From: Spirulina sp. CS-785/01
GTDB taxonomy: Bacteria; Cyanobacteriota; Cyanobacteriia; Cyanobacteriales; Spirulinaceae
Reading direction: 5' to 3'
Assembly: GCF_028330525.1 (NCBI RefSeq)
Contig: NZ_JAQMSD010000175.1
Span: 1 to 64,000, forward strand
Length of the DNA: 64,000 bases
How positions within the stretch are numbered: position 1 is the stretch's first letter; every line of letters starts with the position of its first letter. Shown one piece after another: positions 48,172 through 56,678 of the stretch. Under the pieces are notes generated by a model that saw only the letters and a program-made list of their open reading frames with translations, made no database searches and was not told the DNA's origin. The position numbers and the translations under genes were made by a program.

Positions 48172-49260
48172 ATGTCAGTTCTGGCGGCGATCGCAGTCCT
48201 CGCAGTCCTAATCATCGTCCACGAGTTAGGGCATTTTACCGCAGCACGCCTGCAAAATATCCACGTAAATCGGTTTTCCATCGGCTTTGGGCCGATTTTG
48301 CTGAAATACCAAGGGGCCGAAACCGAATATGCCTTACGGGCCTTCCCGTTGGGAGGATTTGTCGGATTTCCTGATGATGATCCCGATAGTGATATCCCCC
48401 CCGATGACCCCAATTTATTACGGAATCGTCCGATCTTAGACCGCGCGATCGTCATCAGTGCCGGGGTGATTGCCAATTTAATCTTTGCCTACCTCCTCTT
48501 AGTCTCCCAAATCGCCACCGTCGGCATCCCAGACTTCCAATATCAGCCCGGAGTGGCCGTTCCCCAAGTGATGACCGAAGACGTGACCGCGGCCCAAGCG
48601 GCAGGAATCCAAGCAGGGGATGTCATTATCTCCATCGAGTCCCAACAACTGGGGGCCTCCGATGAAGCGGTGAAAACCCTCATGAAAACCATTCAAACCT
48701 CCCCCGAAGAAACCCTAGACGTGACGGTTTTACGGGAGGAGAAACAAGTCTCCCTCCAAGTTACCCCAGAACGGGGGCCCGATGGTCAAGGGAAAATCGG
48801 GGTTATTCTCTCCCCCAACGGAGAATTAAACCGGAAAAAAGCCAGTTTAATTGAAGCCTTCCAACAAGGAGGAACGGAGTTTCAGCGTTTAGCAACCTTA
48901 ACCTTTGGAGGGTTTGCCAAACTGGTAAGTAATTTCAGCGAAACCGCAGAACAAGTGGCCGGGCCGGTAAAAATTGTTGAAATTGGCGCAAATTTAGCCC
49001 AATCAGACTTGACCAGTTTATTTCAATTTGGGGCTTTAATTAGCATTAACTTGGCGATTATTAATATCTTGCCGCTTCCGGCCTTAGATGGAGGACAATT
49101 AGCCTTTTTATTCATTGAAGGAGTCCGAGGCAAACCCCTCCCCACCCGCATTCAAGATGGCATTATGCAGACGGGTTTGGTGTTGTTACTCAGTTTAGGA
49201 GTATTCCTAATTATTCGGGATACCGCCAATTTACAAGTCATTCAAGAGTTGTTTCAATAA
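48172..49260 (+). CDS. rseP: Site-2 intramembrane metalloprotease, RseP-like
   Basis: A 362-residue membrane protease with zinc motif HELGH at about residues 17-21 in VLIIVHELGHFTAARL, a PDZ domain at about 125-200 (AAGIQAGDVIISIESQQLG), and the second metal motif in NILPLPALDGGQLAF. Four hydrophobic segments fit the S2P fold. In other bacteria RseP releases sigma or anti-sigma factors from the membrane; the client here is unknown. One PDZ domain is present, as in cyanobacterial and chloroplast homologues, versus two in E. coli. Confidence 0.95.
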   Translation: MSVLAAIAVLAVLIIVHELGHFTAARLQNIHVNRFSIGFGPILLKYQGAETEYALRAFPLGGFVGFPDDDPDSDIPPDDPNLLRNRPILDRAIVISAGVIANLIFAYLLLVSQIATVGIPDFQYQPGVAVPQVMTEDVTAAQAAGIQAGDVIISIESQQLGASDEAVKTLMKTIQTSPEETLDVTVLREEKQVSLQVTPERGPDGQGKIGVILSPNGELNRKKASLIEAFQQGGTEFQRLATLTFGGFAKLVSNFSETAEQVAGPVKIVEIGANLAQSDLTSLFQFGALISINLAIINILPLPALDGGQLAFLFIEGVRGKPLPTRIQDGIMQTGLVLLLSLGVFLIIRDTANLQVIQELFQ

Positions 49261-49266
49261 GTCTTT

Positions 49267-49352
49267 TGGGTAATGGGTAATCGGTAATTGGTAATTGGTA
49301 ATTATTTAGACTCCTGATTACTCAATTATCCATTATTCATTATCCATTATCT
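49267..49352. repeat. Heptanucleotide repeats between rseP and nth
   Basis: GGTAATG/GGTAATT units (49267-49304), then ATTATCC/ATTATTC units (49321-49352), fill the 97-base gap up to the nth start. Confidence 0.8.
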
Positions 49353-49357
49353 AAAAA

Positions 49358-50017
49358 ATGAGTATCACCCGTACTTGGTCAAGTAAAAAACAACGTGCCT
49401 TAGAGATATTAATTCGTCTGAAACGAGAATATCCTGATGCGACGTGCAGTTTAACCTATGAAACCCCCGTGCAATTACTGGTGGCCACCATTCTGTCTGC
49501 TCAATGTACCGATGAACGGGTGAATAAAGTCACTCCTGCTTTATTTGCTCGCTTTCCCGATGCGTTGGCCTTGGCCAATGCAGACCGGGAGGAATTAGAA
49601 ACCTTAATTCGTTCTACTGGATTTTATCGCAATAAAGCCAAAAATATTCAGGGAGCGTGTGAGAAAATTGTGGCCGAGTTTGGGGGGGAAGTCCCTAAAC
49701 AAATGGAGTTGTTGTTGTCGTTACCGGGGGTTGCTCGTAAGACAGCTAATGTGGTGTTAGCCCATGGATTTGGGATTATTCAAGGGGTGACAGTAGATAC
49801 CCATGTAAAACGTCTCAGCCAGCGTTTAGGACTCACTGAAGCGGATAACCCGGTGAAGATTGAACGGGACTTAATGCGGTTATTACCGCAACCGGAATGG
49901 GAAAATTGGTCGATTCGTTTAATTTATCATGGTCGGGCGGTTTGTAAGGCGAAAAAGCCAGATTGCGATCGCTGTTCCTTGGCGGAGTTATGCCCTTTTT
50001 TACAGGAGAATAGATAA
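49358..50017 (+). CDS. nth: Endonuclease III, base-excision DNA glycosylase/AP lyase
   Basis: A 219-residue enzyme with the helix-hairpin-helix LPGVARKTANVVL carrying the catalytic Lys, the catalytic Asp in VTVDTHVKRLSQRLGL, and the 4Fe-4S loop CKAKKPDCDRCSLAELC (C-x6-C-x2-C-x5-C). It removes oxidised pyrimidines from DNA and nicks the abasic site. The TAA overlaps the ATG of the next gene by one base (TAATG), implying translational coupling with the Rieske oxygenase. Confidence 0.97.
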   Translation: MSITRTWSSKKQRALEILIRLKREYPDATCSLTYETPVQLLVATILSAQCTDERVNKVTPALFARFPDALALANADREELETLIRSTGFYRNKAKNIQGACEKIVAEFGGEVPKQMELLLSLPGVARKTANVVLAHGFGIIQGVTVDTHVKRLSQRLGLTEADNPVKIERDLMRLLPQPEWENWSIRLIYHGRAVCKAKKPDCDRCSLAELCPFLQENR

Positions 50018-51378
50018 TGGAAAATTTGGAATTGTCAGACACCATAACGGCGAAAAATACCGAGTTTGATTGGTTTGAGGTGTGGTATGCGGTGCAGTTT
50101 GTGCGCGATTTAGATCAAACTGCACCAACGCGCTTTGTTTTGTTGGGACAACCTCTTGTGATTTGGTGGGACGCACAAACTCAGGACTGGGTGGTGTTTG
50201 AAGATCGTTGTCCTCATCGTTTGGCCCCACTTTCAGAAGGCCGCATCACCGAAGATGGGTGTTTGGAATGTCCGTATCATGGTTGGGCCTTTACGGAAAA
50301 GGGAACTTGCGATCGCATCCCCTTTGATCAAGAAAACGGCACGGCCAATGAGAGTCCCCGGGCCCAAGTTCGCACCTATCCCACAAAAGTGGCCCAAGAC
50401 ATTTTATTTGTTTACCCCGGAACACCAGAAAAAGCGGCCCAGCAACCCCTACCCCTTGTGCCTCCCCTAGAGCAACATCAGGAACAATGGACTAAAATTG
50501 ATGTGTTTCGAGATGTGCCTTATGATGTAGTGACATTATTGGAAAATGTCCTAGATACCAGTCACGTTTCCTTTACCCACCATCCCAGAGTAGGAAAACG
50601 GGAGAATGCGAAAGAGTTTGTCTTAGAAGTCTCTGAGATTGAGCAATCAGGGTTTACGGGATTTTGGGAAGAAGGACCCCGACGAGGCCAACTGGGGTCT
50701 CAAAAAACAACTTTTGTTGCGCCCAATTTAATGTGGCATGATATTGAGGAGAGTCCCTTTGGCCAAGTAATGACGGTGGTTTATGCAACCCCCATAGACA
50801 AAGGGAAATCTCGCGCTCTCATCCGGTTGCCGTTCCGGTTTAAATCCCCGTTTCCCCGTTTCGCGTTTAAACTGACTCCTCGTTGGTATGCTCATTTAAA
50901 TCAAATGGGGATTTTGGAGGATGATCAAATATTTCTCCATCTCCAAGAACGCGCGATCGCAGACTCCCCTCAATCCTACGCCAAAACCTGCTATTTACCC
51001 ACCCGCTCTGATCGTTTTGTCCTTGCTTACCGTCAGTGGGTGGAAACCTATGGTGAACCCTTCCCCCATCAGGACTTTCCCCCCGCAGAAACGAATCGAG
51101 AGATTCTTTTAGAACGTTATCAGTCTCATACCGAACATTGTTCGAGTTGCCGTACTGCTTTAAAGCGGGTGCAAGGGTTACAAAAAATTAGCGCAATTCT
51201 CATTGTGTTCTTACTCATTGCCTTACCGATAACCATTGGCTATCATCTCCCGATGTGGGGAGTGGTGTTGTTAGCAGGACTTCTCTTGCTTCTAACGGGT
51301 ACAACTTGGCAACTCCAAAAACTCGCAAAAGGTTTTATTCAGGGAGAATATCCTCCCAGTCGGAATATTAACAATTAA
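50017..51378 (+). CDS. PaO/TIC55-family Rieske non-haem oxygenase
   Basis: A 453-residue protein. The Rieske 2Fe-2S site is CPHRLAPLSEG plus CPYHGWAF (about residues 67-90). The mononuclear iron motif is NVLDTSHVSFTHH (N-x2-D-x3-H-x4-H) at about 180. A C-terminal CSSC pair (about 370) and two membrane helices (about 395-435) complete the plant PaO/PTC52/TIC55 layout. Family members oxygenate chlorophyll catabolites or protochlorophyllide; the reaction here is undetermined. The CxxC is the thioredoxin-responsive motif known in plant homologues. Coupled to nth by a one-base overlap, an unexpected pairing of pigment and DNA-repair genes. Confidence 0.9.
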   Translation: MENLELSDTITAKNTEFDWFEVWYAVQFVRDLDQTAPTRFVLLGQPLVIWWDAQTQDWVVFEDRCPHRLAPLSEGRITEDGCLECPYHGWAFTEKGTCDRIPFDQENGTANESPRAQVRTYPTKVAQDILFVYPGTPEKAAQQPLPLVPPLEQHQEQWTKIDVFRDVPYDVVTLLENVLDTSHVSFTHHPRVGKRENAKEFVLEVSEIEQSGFTGFWEEGPRRGQLGSQKTTFVAPNLMWHDIEESPFGQVMTVVYATPIDKGKSRALIRLPFRFKSPFPRFAFKLTPRWYAHLNQMGILEDDQIFLHLQERAIADSPQSYAKTCYLPTRSDRFVLAYRQWVETYGEPFPHQDFPPAETNREILLERYQSHTEHCSSCRTALKRVQGLQKISAILIVFLLIALPITIGYHLPMWGVVLLAGLLLLLTGTTWQLQKLAKGFIQGEYPPSRNINN

Positions 51379-51465
51379 CCATAAACAATGGTTCTTTATT
51401 CTTTGTGTTCTTTATTCTTTGTGTTCTTTGTGTCTTTGTGGTTCACCAATTCCCCACTACTAAAT

Positions 51466-52320
51466 TCACAACTCCCGTAAATGTTGTAACATTTCTTGGG
51501 GAGAAACAGGGACTTGAGAGAGGAGTTTTGATGCCACACTAAGGGGTTCATGGTGTTGTTTGGAGATTTCCCATTCTCGGACAATACCTAACAGGAGATG
51601 TTCCGTATTAATAATAATATGACCCCCTGCAATAGCCTCCTCTAACGCATAATGTAACACCTGCTGCGCTCTGGGAGTAAAAGGGATTTCTTCCCCACTG
51701 CCTCGGCCTTCTCCAATAAACTGTTGTACCGCAATTCGGGCTTGATCTAACTGCATTCCCCAGTCATAGAGACTCTTGGCCGCATTGCCACTTCCCTCCC
51801 GCATTAACCCTAATAAAATCTGCTCTGTGCCGATAAAATTATGTTGAATGCGACTCGATTCAGATCGGGCTAAAAGTAAGACTTGTAAGGCTTTTCCCCC
51901 CAAACGTTCATAGATAGAGAGGGGGAGAAGATGTTCTAAATTATCGGGATCGGCTAATTCTGCGGCCAAGGAATCCTTTAACCAAGCGTCCTTTTTCTCA
52001 TGGACTCGATCCCAATCTACAATTTGTTGACGGACAGACCATTCCGCATAGAAAAAAGCCAATAAATCTTCTAATAACGACACATCGACAGTATAAACAA
52101 GATTATCCCCATCGGGGTTCACTTGAATTAATCCCTGTTGTTTTAATTTTTCGAGGTGATAGCGGAGTTTTTCGGGAGTGAGTTGCAGACGTGCTTGTAA
52201 TTCTCCAGCGATCATCCCTTGGGGGTGTTTTTTGACTAAAAGACGAATTAGGGTTAATCGCGTAGGTGATCCTAAAGCCGCTAAAAGGTCGGCGTAGCGG
52301 GTAATATTGTTGGTTTTCAT
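51466..52320 (-). CDS. ArsR-type HTH fused to a ClpC-like N-terminal domain
   Basis: A 284-residue protein. Residues about 8-85 are an ArsR winged helix: LLAALGSPTRLTLIRLLVKK, then LTPEKLRYHLEKLKQQGLI. After a linker, residues about 140-270 match the Clp N repeat: LLARSESSRIQHNFIGTEQILLGLMREG and FTPRAQQVLHYALEEAIAGGHIIINTEHLLLGIVRE, two copies as in ClpC. There is no AAA module, so it cannot unfold proteins itself. It could sense the substrates or adaptors that ClpC recognises and adjust transcription; that is inference. It lies 17 bases downstream of def on the same strand. Confidence 0.88.
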   Translation of the reverse strand: MKTNNITRYADLLAALGSPTRLTLIRLLVKKHPQGMIAGELQARLQLTPEKLRYHLEKLKQQGLIQVNPDGDNLVYTVDVSLLEDLLAFFYAEWSVRQQIVDWDRVHEKKDAWLKDSLAAELADPDNLEHLLPLSIYERLGGKALQVLLLARSESSRIQHNFIGTEQILLGLMREGSGNAAKSLYDWGMQLDQARIAVQQFIGEGRGSGEEIPFTPRAQQVLHYALEEAIAGGHIIINTEHLLLGIVREWEISKQHHEPLSVASKLLSQVPVSPQEMLQHLREL

Positions 52321-52337
52321 GCAGCTTGAAAGCAGGT

Positions 52338-52871
52338 TTACCGTGATTGGGCGAGACTGTTTTGGTATTCTTCTTCAGTGAAGCGATCTTCATGGGATTG
52401 TAAGCGATCAATAAAGAGAATACCGTCGAGATGATCGAGTTCGTGTTGGAAAATGCGGGCGATAAAATCCGTTAAGACTTGCCGTTGGAGATTACCCGCG
52501 CGATCGCAATATTCCACTTCAATCTCTCGATAGCGAGGCACTAACCCCCGCACCCCTGGCACACTCAAGCACCCTTCCCAATCTTTCACTGTCTCCTGAG
52601 AGTGCGCCACAATCCGGGGATTTAACATAGCAGTAGGAGGCATCTGGGGGGCGTAGGGGTAGCGGGAATTGGGGCGAGAGGCCACAATAAAAAGACGGAG
52701 AGACGCTGCCACCTGGGGGGCCGCAATCCCAACTCCATTCGCTTCTTGAACCGTCGTGATCAAATGGTCAATTAATTTTTGTAACTGGGGATCATCAAGG
52801 TATTGAATGTCCCGTGCTGTTTGTTGCAGGGTAGGATGCCCCTGATGCACAATCTTTAGAGAATCCGCCAT
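52338..52871 (-). CDS. def: Peptide deformylase
   Basis: A 177-residue metalloenzyme with the three conserved motifs [16 protein letters not shown] and HELDHLDG, providing the metal ligands Cys, His and His and the catalytic Glu. It removes the formyl group from the N-terminal Met of new proteins. The gene is divergent from dnaA with 58 bases between the starts. Confidence 0.97.
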   Translation of the reverse strand: MADSLKIVHQGHPTLQQTARDIQYLDDPQLQKLIDHLITTVQEANGVGIAAPQVAASLRLFIVASRPNSRYPYAPQMPPTAMLNPRIVAHSQETVKDWEGCLSVPGVRGLVPRYREIEVEYCDRAGNLQRQVLTDFIARIFQHELDHLDGILFIDRLQSHEDRFTEEEYQNSLAQSR

Positions 52872-52929
52872 AACCCTTCGCGCTTACAAGATACCTGTTA
52901 ATATTTTAATCCCAACCCCATTTTTCCCC

Positions 52930-54276
52930 ATGCCTATGTCTCCCGATCAACTTTGGCAGGAAGTGTTAGTCCGGTTGCAATTACAGTTAAAAAACCCCAC
53001 CTTTGAAACGTGGATTCAACCAGCCACCCTACAATCGTGGCGCGATCGCACCTTAATCATCCAGGCCCCCAACCCCTTCGCCCGCAACTGGTTACAAAAA
53101 CACTACATCCCCACCATTGCCGAAGTCGTCGAAGACATTTTGGGCTATTCCGTAGAAATTTGCTTCACCACCACCCAAGGAGATGATACCTTAGCCAAAA
53201 TGGGGACCACCTCCGCCAGCTTACAAGGAGACCCCCCCCAAACCCACCCCACCCCCACCCATTTCAACCTCAAATATGTCTTTTCCCGCTTTGTCGTCGG
53301 GGAAAACAACCGCATGGCCCACGCTGCGGCCTTGGCCGTCGCGGAATCCCCAGGCCGAGAATTTAACCCCCTCTTTCTCTGCGGAGGAGTCGGGTTAGGC
53401 AAAACCCACCTAATGCAGGCCATCGGCCATTATCGCCAAGAAATCCACCCCGATTCTAAAGTCTTCTACGTCTCCACCGAAAAATTCACCAATGATTTAA
53501 TCACGGCCATTCGCCAGGACGGGATGCAGCTTTTCCGCGACCACTATCGAGCCGCCGATGTACTATTAGTGGATGATATCCAGTTTATTGAAGGGAAAGA
53601 ATACACCCAAGAAGAATTCTTCTACACCTTTAACACCTTACACGAAGCCGGAAAACAGGTCGTTTTAGCCTCAGATCGTCCCCCCCACCACATCCCCAGA
53701 CTACAAGAAAGACTCTGCTCTCGATTTTCCATGGGATTAATTGCCGATATTCAACCCCCGGATTTAGAAACCCGCATGGCCATCTTACAACGGAAAGCCG
53801 AGGACGAGAATGCCCGTTTACCCAAAGCAGTCATTGAATATATTGCCACCCGCTACACCTCCAATATTCGGGAATTAGAAGGGGCGTTAACCCGAACCAT
53901 TGCCTACACCTCCATTTCCGGGTTAGCGATGACCGTAGAAAATGTTGCCCCCGTCTTAAATCCCCCCGCCGAAAAGATTGCAGCCACCCCCCAAGCCATT
54001 TTAAACGCCATTTCCGAGACCTTTGGAGTCTCCATCGAAGACTTACGGGGAACATCCCGTCGTCGAGAAATTAGCTGGGCCCGTCAGGTCGGAATGTATT
54101 TAATGCGACACCATACCGATTTAAGTTTACCCCGCATTGGCGAGGAGTTTGGGGGGAAAGACCACACAACGGTTTTGTATAGTTGTGATAAAGTCGAACA
54201 ACTGAAACAACGGGATAATAAGACCCAGCAGCTTTTAATTCAATTGGGCGATCGGATTAATTTGGGGAATGGGTAA
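52930..54276 (+). CDS. dnaA: Chromosomal replication initiator protein DnaA
   Basis: A 448-residue protein. Domain I (about 1-80: [22 protein letters not shown]) binds partners, a short Thr/Pro linker follows, and the AAA+ domain has Walker [15 protein letters not shown] and Walker [14 protein letters not shown]. Domain IV ends with the DNA-binding signature [15 protein letters not shown]. It opens the replication origin. No cluster of TTATCCACA boxes flanks the gene and dnaN is not adjacent, so nothing shows that the origin lies here. The start could be 52930 or 52936. Confidence 0.98.
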   Translation: MPMSPDQLWQEVLVRLQLQLKNPTFETWIQPATLQSWRDRTLIIQAPNPFARNWLQKHYIPTIAEVVEDILGYSVEICFTTTQGDDTLAKMGTTSASLQGDPPQTHPTPTHFNLKYVFSRFVVGENNRMAHAAALAVAESPGREFNPLFLCGGVGLGKTHLMQAIGHYRQEIHPDSKVFYVSTEKFTNDLITAIRQDGMQLFRDHYRAADVLLVDDIQFIEGKEYTQEEFFYTFNTLHEAGKQVVLASDRPPHHIPRLQERLCSRFSMGLIADIQPPDLETRMAILQRKAEDENARLPKAVIEYIATRYTSNIRELEGALTRTIAYTSISGLAMTVENVAPVLNPPAEKIAATPQAILNAISETFGVSIEDLRGTSRRREISWARQVGMYLMRHHTDLSLPRIGEEFGGKDHTTVLYSCDKVEQLKQRDNKTQQLLIQLGDRINLGNG

Positions 54277-54435
54277 TGGGGAATTGGGAATGGATAATTA
54301 ATGGTTTGTCCTTTGTGTCCTTTGTGTCTTTGTGGTTTGATTCAAGTAGCGAGAAACCGAGTTTCTATTCCCAGTTAATTCTTTTCGCCTAAAATTTCGA
54401 TAGAAACCCCGTTTCTAACCTCTATCAACCATCAA
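54277..54435. repeat. Mixed dispersed repeats between dnaA and the Uma2 gene
   Basis: The gap contains GGTAATGGG-type units, the motif CTTTGTGTCTTTGTGG (54321-54336), and two imperfect AGAAACC...GTTTCT palindromes at 54352-54366 and 54402-54416, relatives of the elements upstream of cas1. Confidence 0.75.
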
Positions 54436-55113
54436 CTAAAGAGTATCCGGATCAATACCCAACTCTTGCAGTTTGACTAAGGCTTGGTTTAGTTTAGTTT
54501 GAGCTTGATCTCGTTCCGCTTTAACCTGATCCCGTTCCAACAAACTGGTTTCCGGGTCGGTGAACGGTTCACCATTGGGATAAAACACCGTTAACCCATC
54601 CTCAAACAATTCAAAGCGAATTTGTAATAGAGGTGAAGTCCAAGGGAGATATAACGCAGTAATCAAAGTGTAAATATCATCGGACTGTTGACGCACAAAC
54701 CCCCAGAAGTCTTGACGTTCGGGGTCATAATAATAACTCTCTAAAACCCCATAATCTTCATAAAATTTCTGTTTCTCTGCCATTTCTCGACGGGTATTCG
54801 TGGGGGAAAGAATTTCAAAAACCACTTGTGGTGCAACGTTGTCCTCCTCCCATTGCTTATAACTCCCTCGATATCCAGGAGGACGACCCAAGGCCACCAT
54901 TACATCCGGTGCTTGTCGGGGGACTGGGGGTTCTTCAACTTTCACGGGATACCACAACAAATCTCCCGCCACAAATGCCATTTCATCTTTCAATAAATGC
55001 TTGAGATTTGTAACCAAACGCACGATCCATTCATACTGTTCGGTATTGTCGGCCATGGGTTGCCCATCTGAATCAGGATAGAGGGTGTCATAGGAAAAAG
55101 GCGTTTGAACCAT
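54436..55113 (-). CDS. Uma2-family (DUF820) putative PD-(D/E)xK endonuclease
   Basis: A 225-residue protein. The nuclease-fold core holds RQAPDVMVALG, then VVFEILSPTNTRREMAEKQKFYEDYGV, matching the D...ExxSP...K pattern. The last 45 residues are a coiled coil (ERDQVKAERDQAQTKLNQALVKLQEL), common in cyanobacterial Uma2 proteins. Biological role is unknown; the family is strongly expanded in cyanobacteria. This copy is intact, unlike the frameshifted one in the cmr operon. Confidence 0.9.
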   Translation of the reverse strand: MVQTPFSYDTLYPDSDGQPMADNTEQYEWIVRLVTNLKHLLKDEMAFVAGDLLWYPVKVEEPPVPRQAPDVMVALGRPPGYRGSYKQWEEDNVAPQVVFEILSPTNTRREMAEKQKFYEDYGVLESYYYDPERQDFWGFVRQQSDDIYTLITALYLPWTSPLLQIRFELFEDGLTVFYPNGEPFTDPETSLLERDQVKAERDQAQTKLNQALVKLQELGIDPDTL

Positions 55114-55521
55114 GAGTCACACAATTTTTGATCCAAGCTAGTTCGTTATCATTATAAGGTCTGATGAAGATGAGCCTTGGGTTAAAGATGAGCCTTCTTG
55201 AAAAGCCCTCTGCCCTCTGCCCTCTGCCTTGAAAAGCCCTCTGCCCTCTGCCGTCTGCCTTTAAAAACCCTCTACCCCTAGTAACTGATCACCCACTCCG
55301 CAAAACCGTAGTGTTCTGTTACGTGAAGTTACTAAACTACATAAAGTATCATTTTGTCAAGCCCTAAGCCGGATTTGACCAATATTTTTCAGTTTATTTT
55401 AAGAATTAAAACAATTGCGTGGAAAACTCAGTGATTCTCGCTAGATTAACATTGTGGTCATCGCCTATCTAGATGTCCTCCTAACTTGCAAGAGTTAGGT
55501 GTTCACGGAGTTTCTCCCATT
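55114..55521. other. Intergenic region with CTCTGCC heptamers
   Basis: About 400 bases without a supported gene. Two blocks of CCTCTGC heptamers lie at 55206-55228 and 55237-55258 with the same flanks (TTGAAAAGC), so the whole unit is duplicated. The promoter for the 55522 gene should lie nearer 55400-55500. Confidence 0.65.
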
Positions 55522-55836
55522 ATGAAACTATCTTCTAACTACAACGGTTTTCTTTCCCTCACTTTAACGGTGTTTTTCAGCTTTGCCAGTCCTATTATCT
55601 TAGTCGGGATGGGGTTACTGGGTTTATGGGGGTTGAGTTGTCTCCCTGGGGGGGAAATGATTGCTACTCCCGCCATTAAACAGGTATTATACTTTCTCGC
55701 CACCTTTGGTAGTGGCAACCCGGTTTATGGAAGTTTAACCATTGGGTTAGCTTGGGGATTAGTGGGTGGCCTGTTTAATTTATGTACGTTATATCGCCAC
55801 CAAATGTACAACTCTGGCAATTTTCCGGTAAGTTAA
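55522..55836 (+). CDS. Small membrane protein of unknown function
   Basis: A 104-residue protein from the ATG at 55522 (MKLSSNYNGFLSLTL). Two or three hydrophobic segments lie at about 8-40, 52-66 and 70-92, with glycine-rich turns. No family is recognised. The strong membrane pattern and preserved frame support a real gene. It is convergent with the DprE2-like gene and does not appear to belong to that cassette. Confidence 0.7.
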   Translation: MKLSSNYNGFLSLTLTVFFSFASPIILVGMGLLGLWGLSCLPGGEMIATPAIKQVLYFLATFGSGNPVYGSLTIGLAWGLVGGLFNLCTLYRHQMYNSGNFPVS

Positions 55837-55912
55837 GTCTCGCTTCACGGTAAGTTCGTTTCTTGTGTCATGTTTTGTCTTCTTTGCTGCAAAAGTGTCC
55901 TGTCTCTACGCT

Positions 55913-56644
55913 TTACAGGTTGAGTTTTTTAAAAATCCCTTCCGGAATACTGCGAATAATGAGTAAAATCCATCTCCACATCCAGAGGGTATAGAGAATA
56001 TTGGTTTTGCTGCGATAAGCGTTATAAATGGCCGTAGCCACTTGTTGGGGGGATGCGGTGATGGGTTGGGGTAAGTCCATGTTTGCTGTCATGCGGGTGG
56101 CCACATAACCGGGTTTGACAGTGATTACATGAACCCCAGATTTGACGAGACGATTCCGTAACCCGCTTAAATAGGTGGAGAAGGCCGCTTTGGCACTGCC
56201 GTAGATATAATTACTCTGACGACCGCGATCGCCTGCTACCGAAGATATTCCAATAATAGTCCCATTTTGTCGTTGTTCCAAGTCTTGGGCGACTAAATTT
56301 ATAATCGACACCGCCCCCGTATAATTACTATTAATAATACGCTGAGTTTCCGCAAAATCCCCCTCTGCTTGTTTTTGATCCCCTAAATACCCAAATACAC
56401 AAACCACCACTGTCGGTTTTTCGGGAAGATTCTCATAAAACTCCCCATGAGAGGCAAAATCTAACCCATCAAACTCCCGCAGGTGGACGGGTTGTTGATG
56501 TTGAATGGTAATATCCTTGGCGAGAGGATCAAGGAGATCAACCTCTCGGGCCGCAAGTGTCAGGGAATGGCCGTGACGGGCAAATTGATAAGCGATCGCT
56601 TGGGCAATATCCGATTTAGCCCCTAAAATTAGAGTATGGGTCAT
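55913..56644 (-). CDS. DprE2-like short-chain reductase (polyprenyl-P-keto-arabinose reductase)
   Basis: A 243-residue SDR. The cofactor loop is LILGAKSDIAQAIAYQFARHG, the catalytic Ser is in IGISSVAGDRG, and YIYGSAKAAF gives Tyr-x3-Lys; the C-terminus has a hydrophobic helix (WMWRWILLIIRSIP). The sequence resembles mycobacterial DprE2 (Rv3791), which reduces the 2-keto sugar made by DprE1 to yield polyprenyl-phosphoryl-arabinofuranose. It is the last gene of the ubiA-dprE1-dprE2 cassette. Its ATG is preceded by a TAAACAA heptamer array instead of a Shine-Dalgarno. Confidence 0.85.
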   Translation of the reverse strand: MTHTLILGAKSDIAQAIAYQFARHGHSLTLAAREVDLLDPLAKDITIQHQQPVHLREFDGLDFASHGEFYENLPEKPTVVVCVFGYLGDQKQAEGDFAETQRIINSNYTGAVSIINLVAQDLEQRQNGTIIGISSVAGDRGRQSNYIYGSAKAAFSTYLSGLRNRLVKSGVHVITVKPGYVATRMTANMDLPQPITASPQQVATAIYNAYRSKTNILYTLWMWRWILLIIRSIPEGIFKKLNL

Positions 56645-56678
56645 TGTTTATTGTTTATTGTTTATTGTTTATTGTTAA
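56644..56678. repeat. Heptamer array TTGTTTA between dprE1-like and dprE2-like genes
   Basis: Four perfect TTGTTTA units plus a partial one span from the dprE2-like start codon to inside the dprE1-like 3' end and supply its stop codon. A change of one unit shifts the frame by one base. Confidence 0.92.

Noticed and set aside
52872-52929. Possible replication origin next to dnaA
   Set aside because: No TTATCCACA-like cluster or A+T-rich unwinding region on either side of dnaA, and dnaN is not adjacent.
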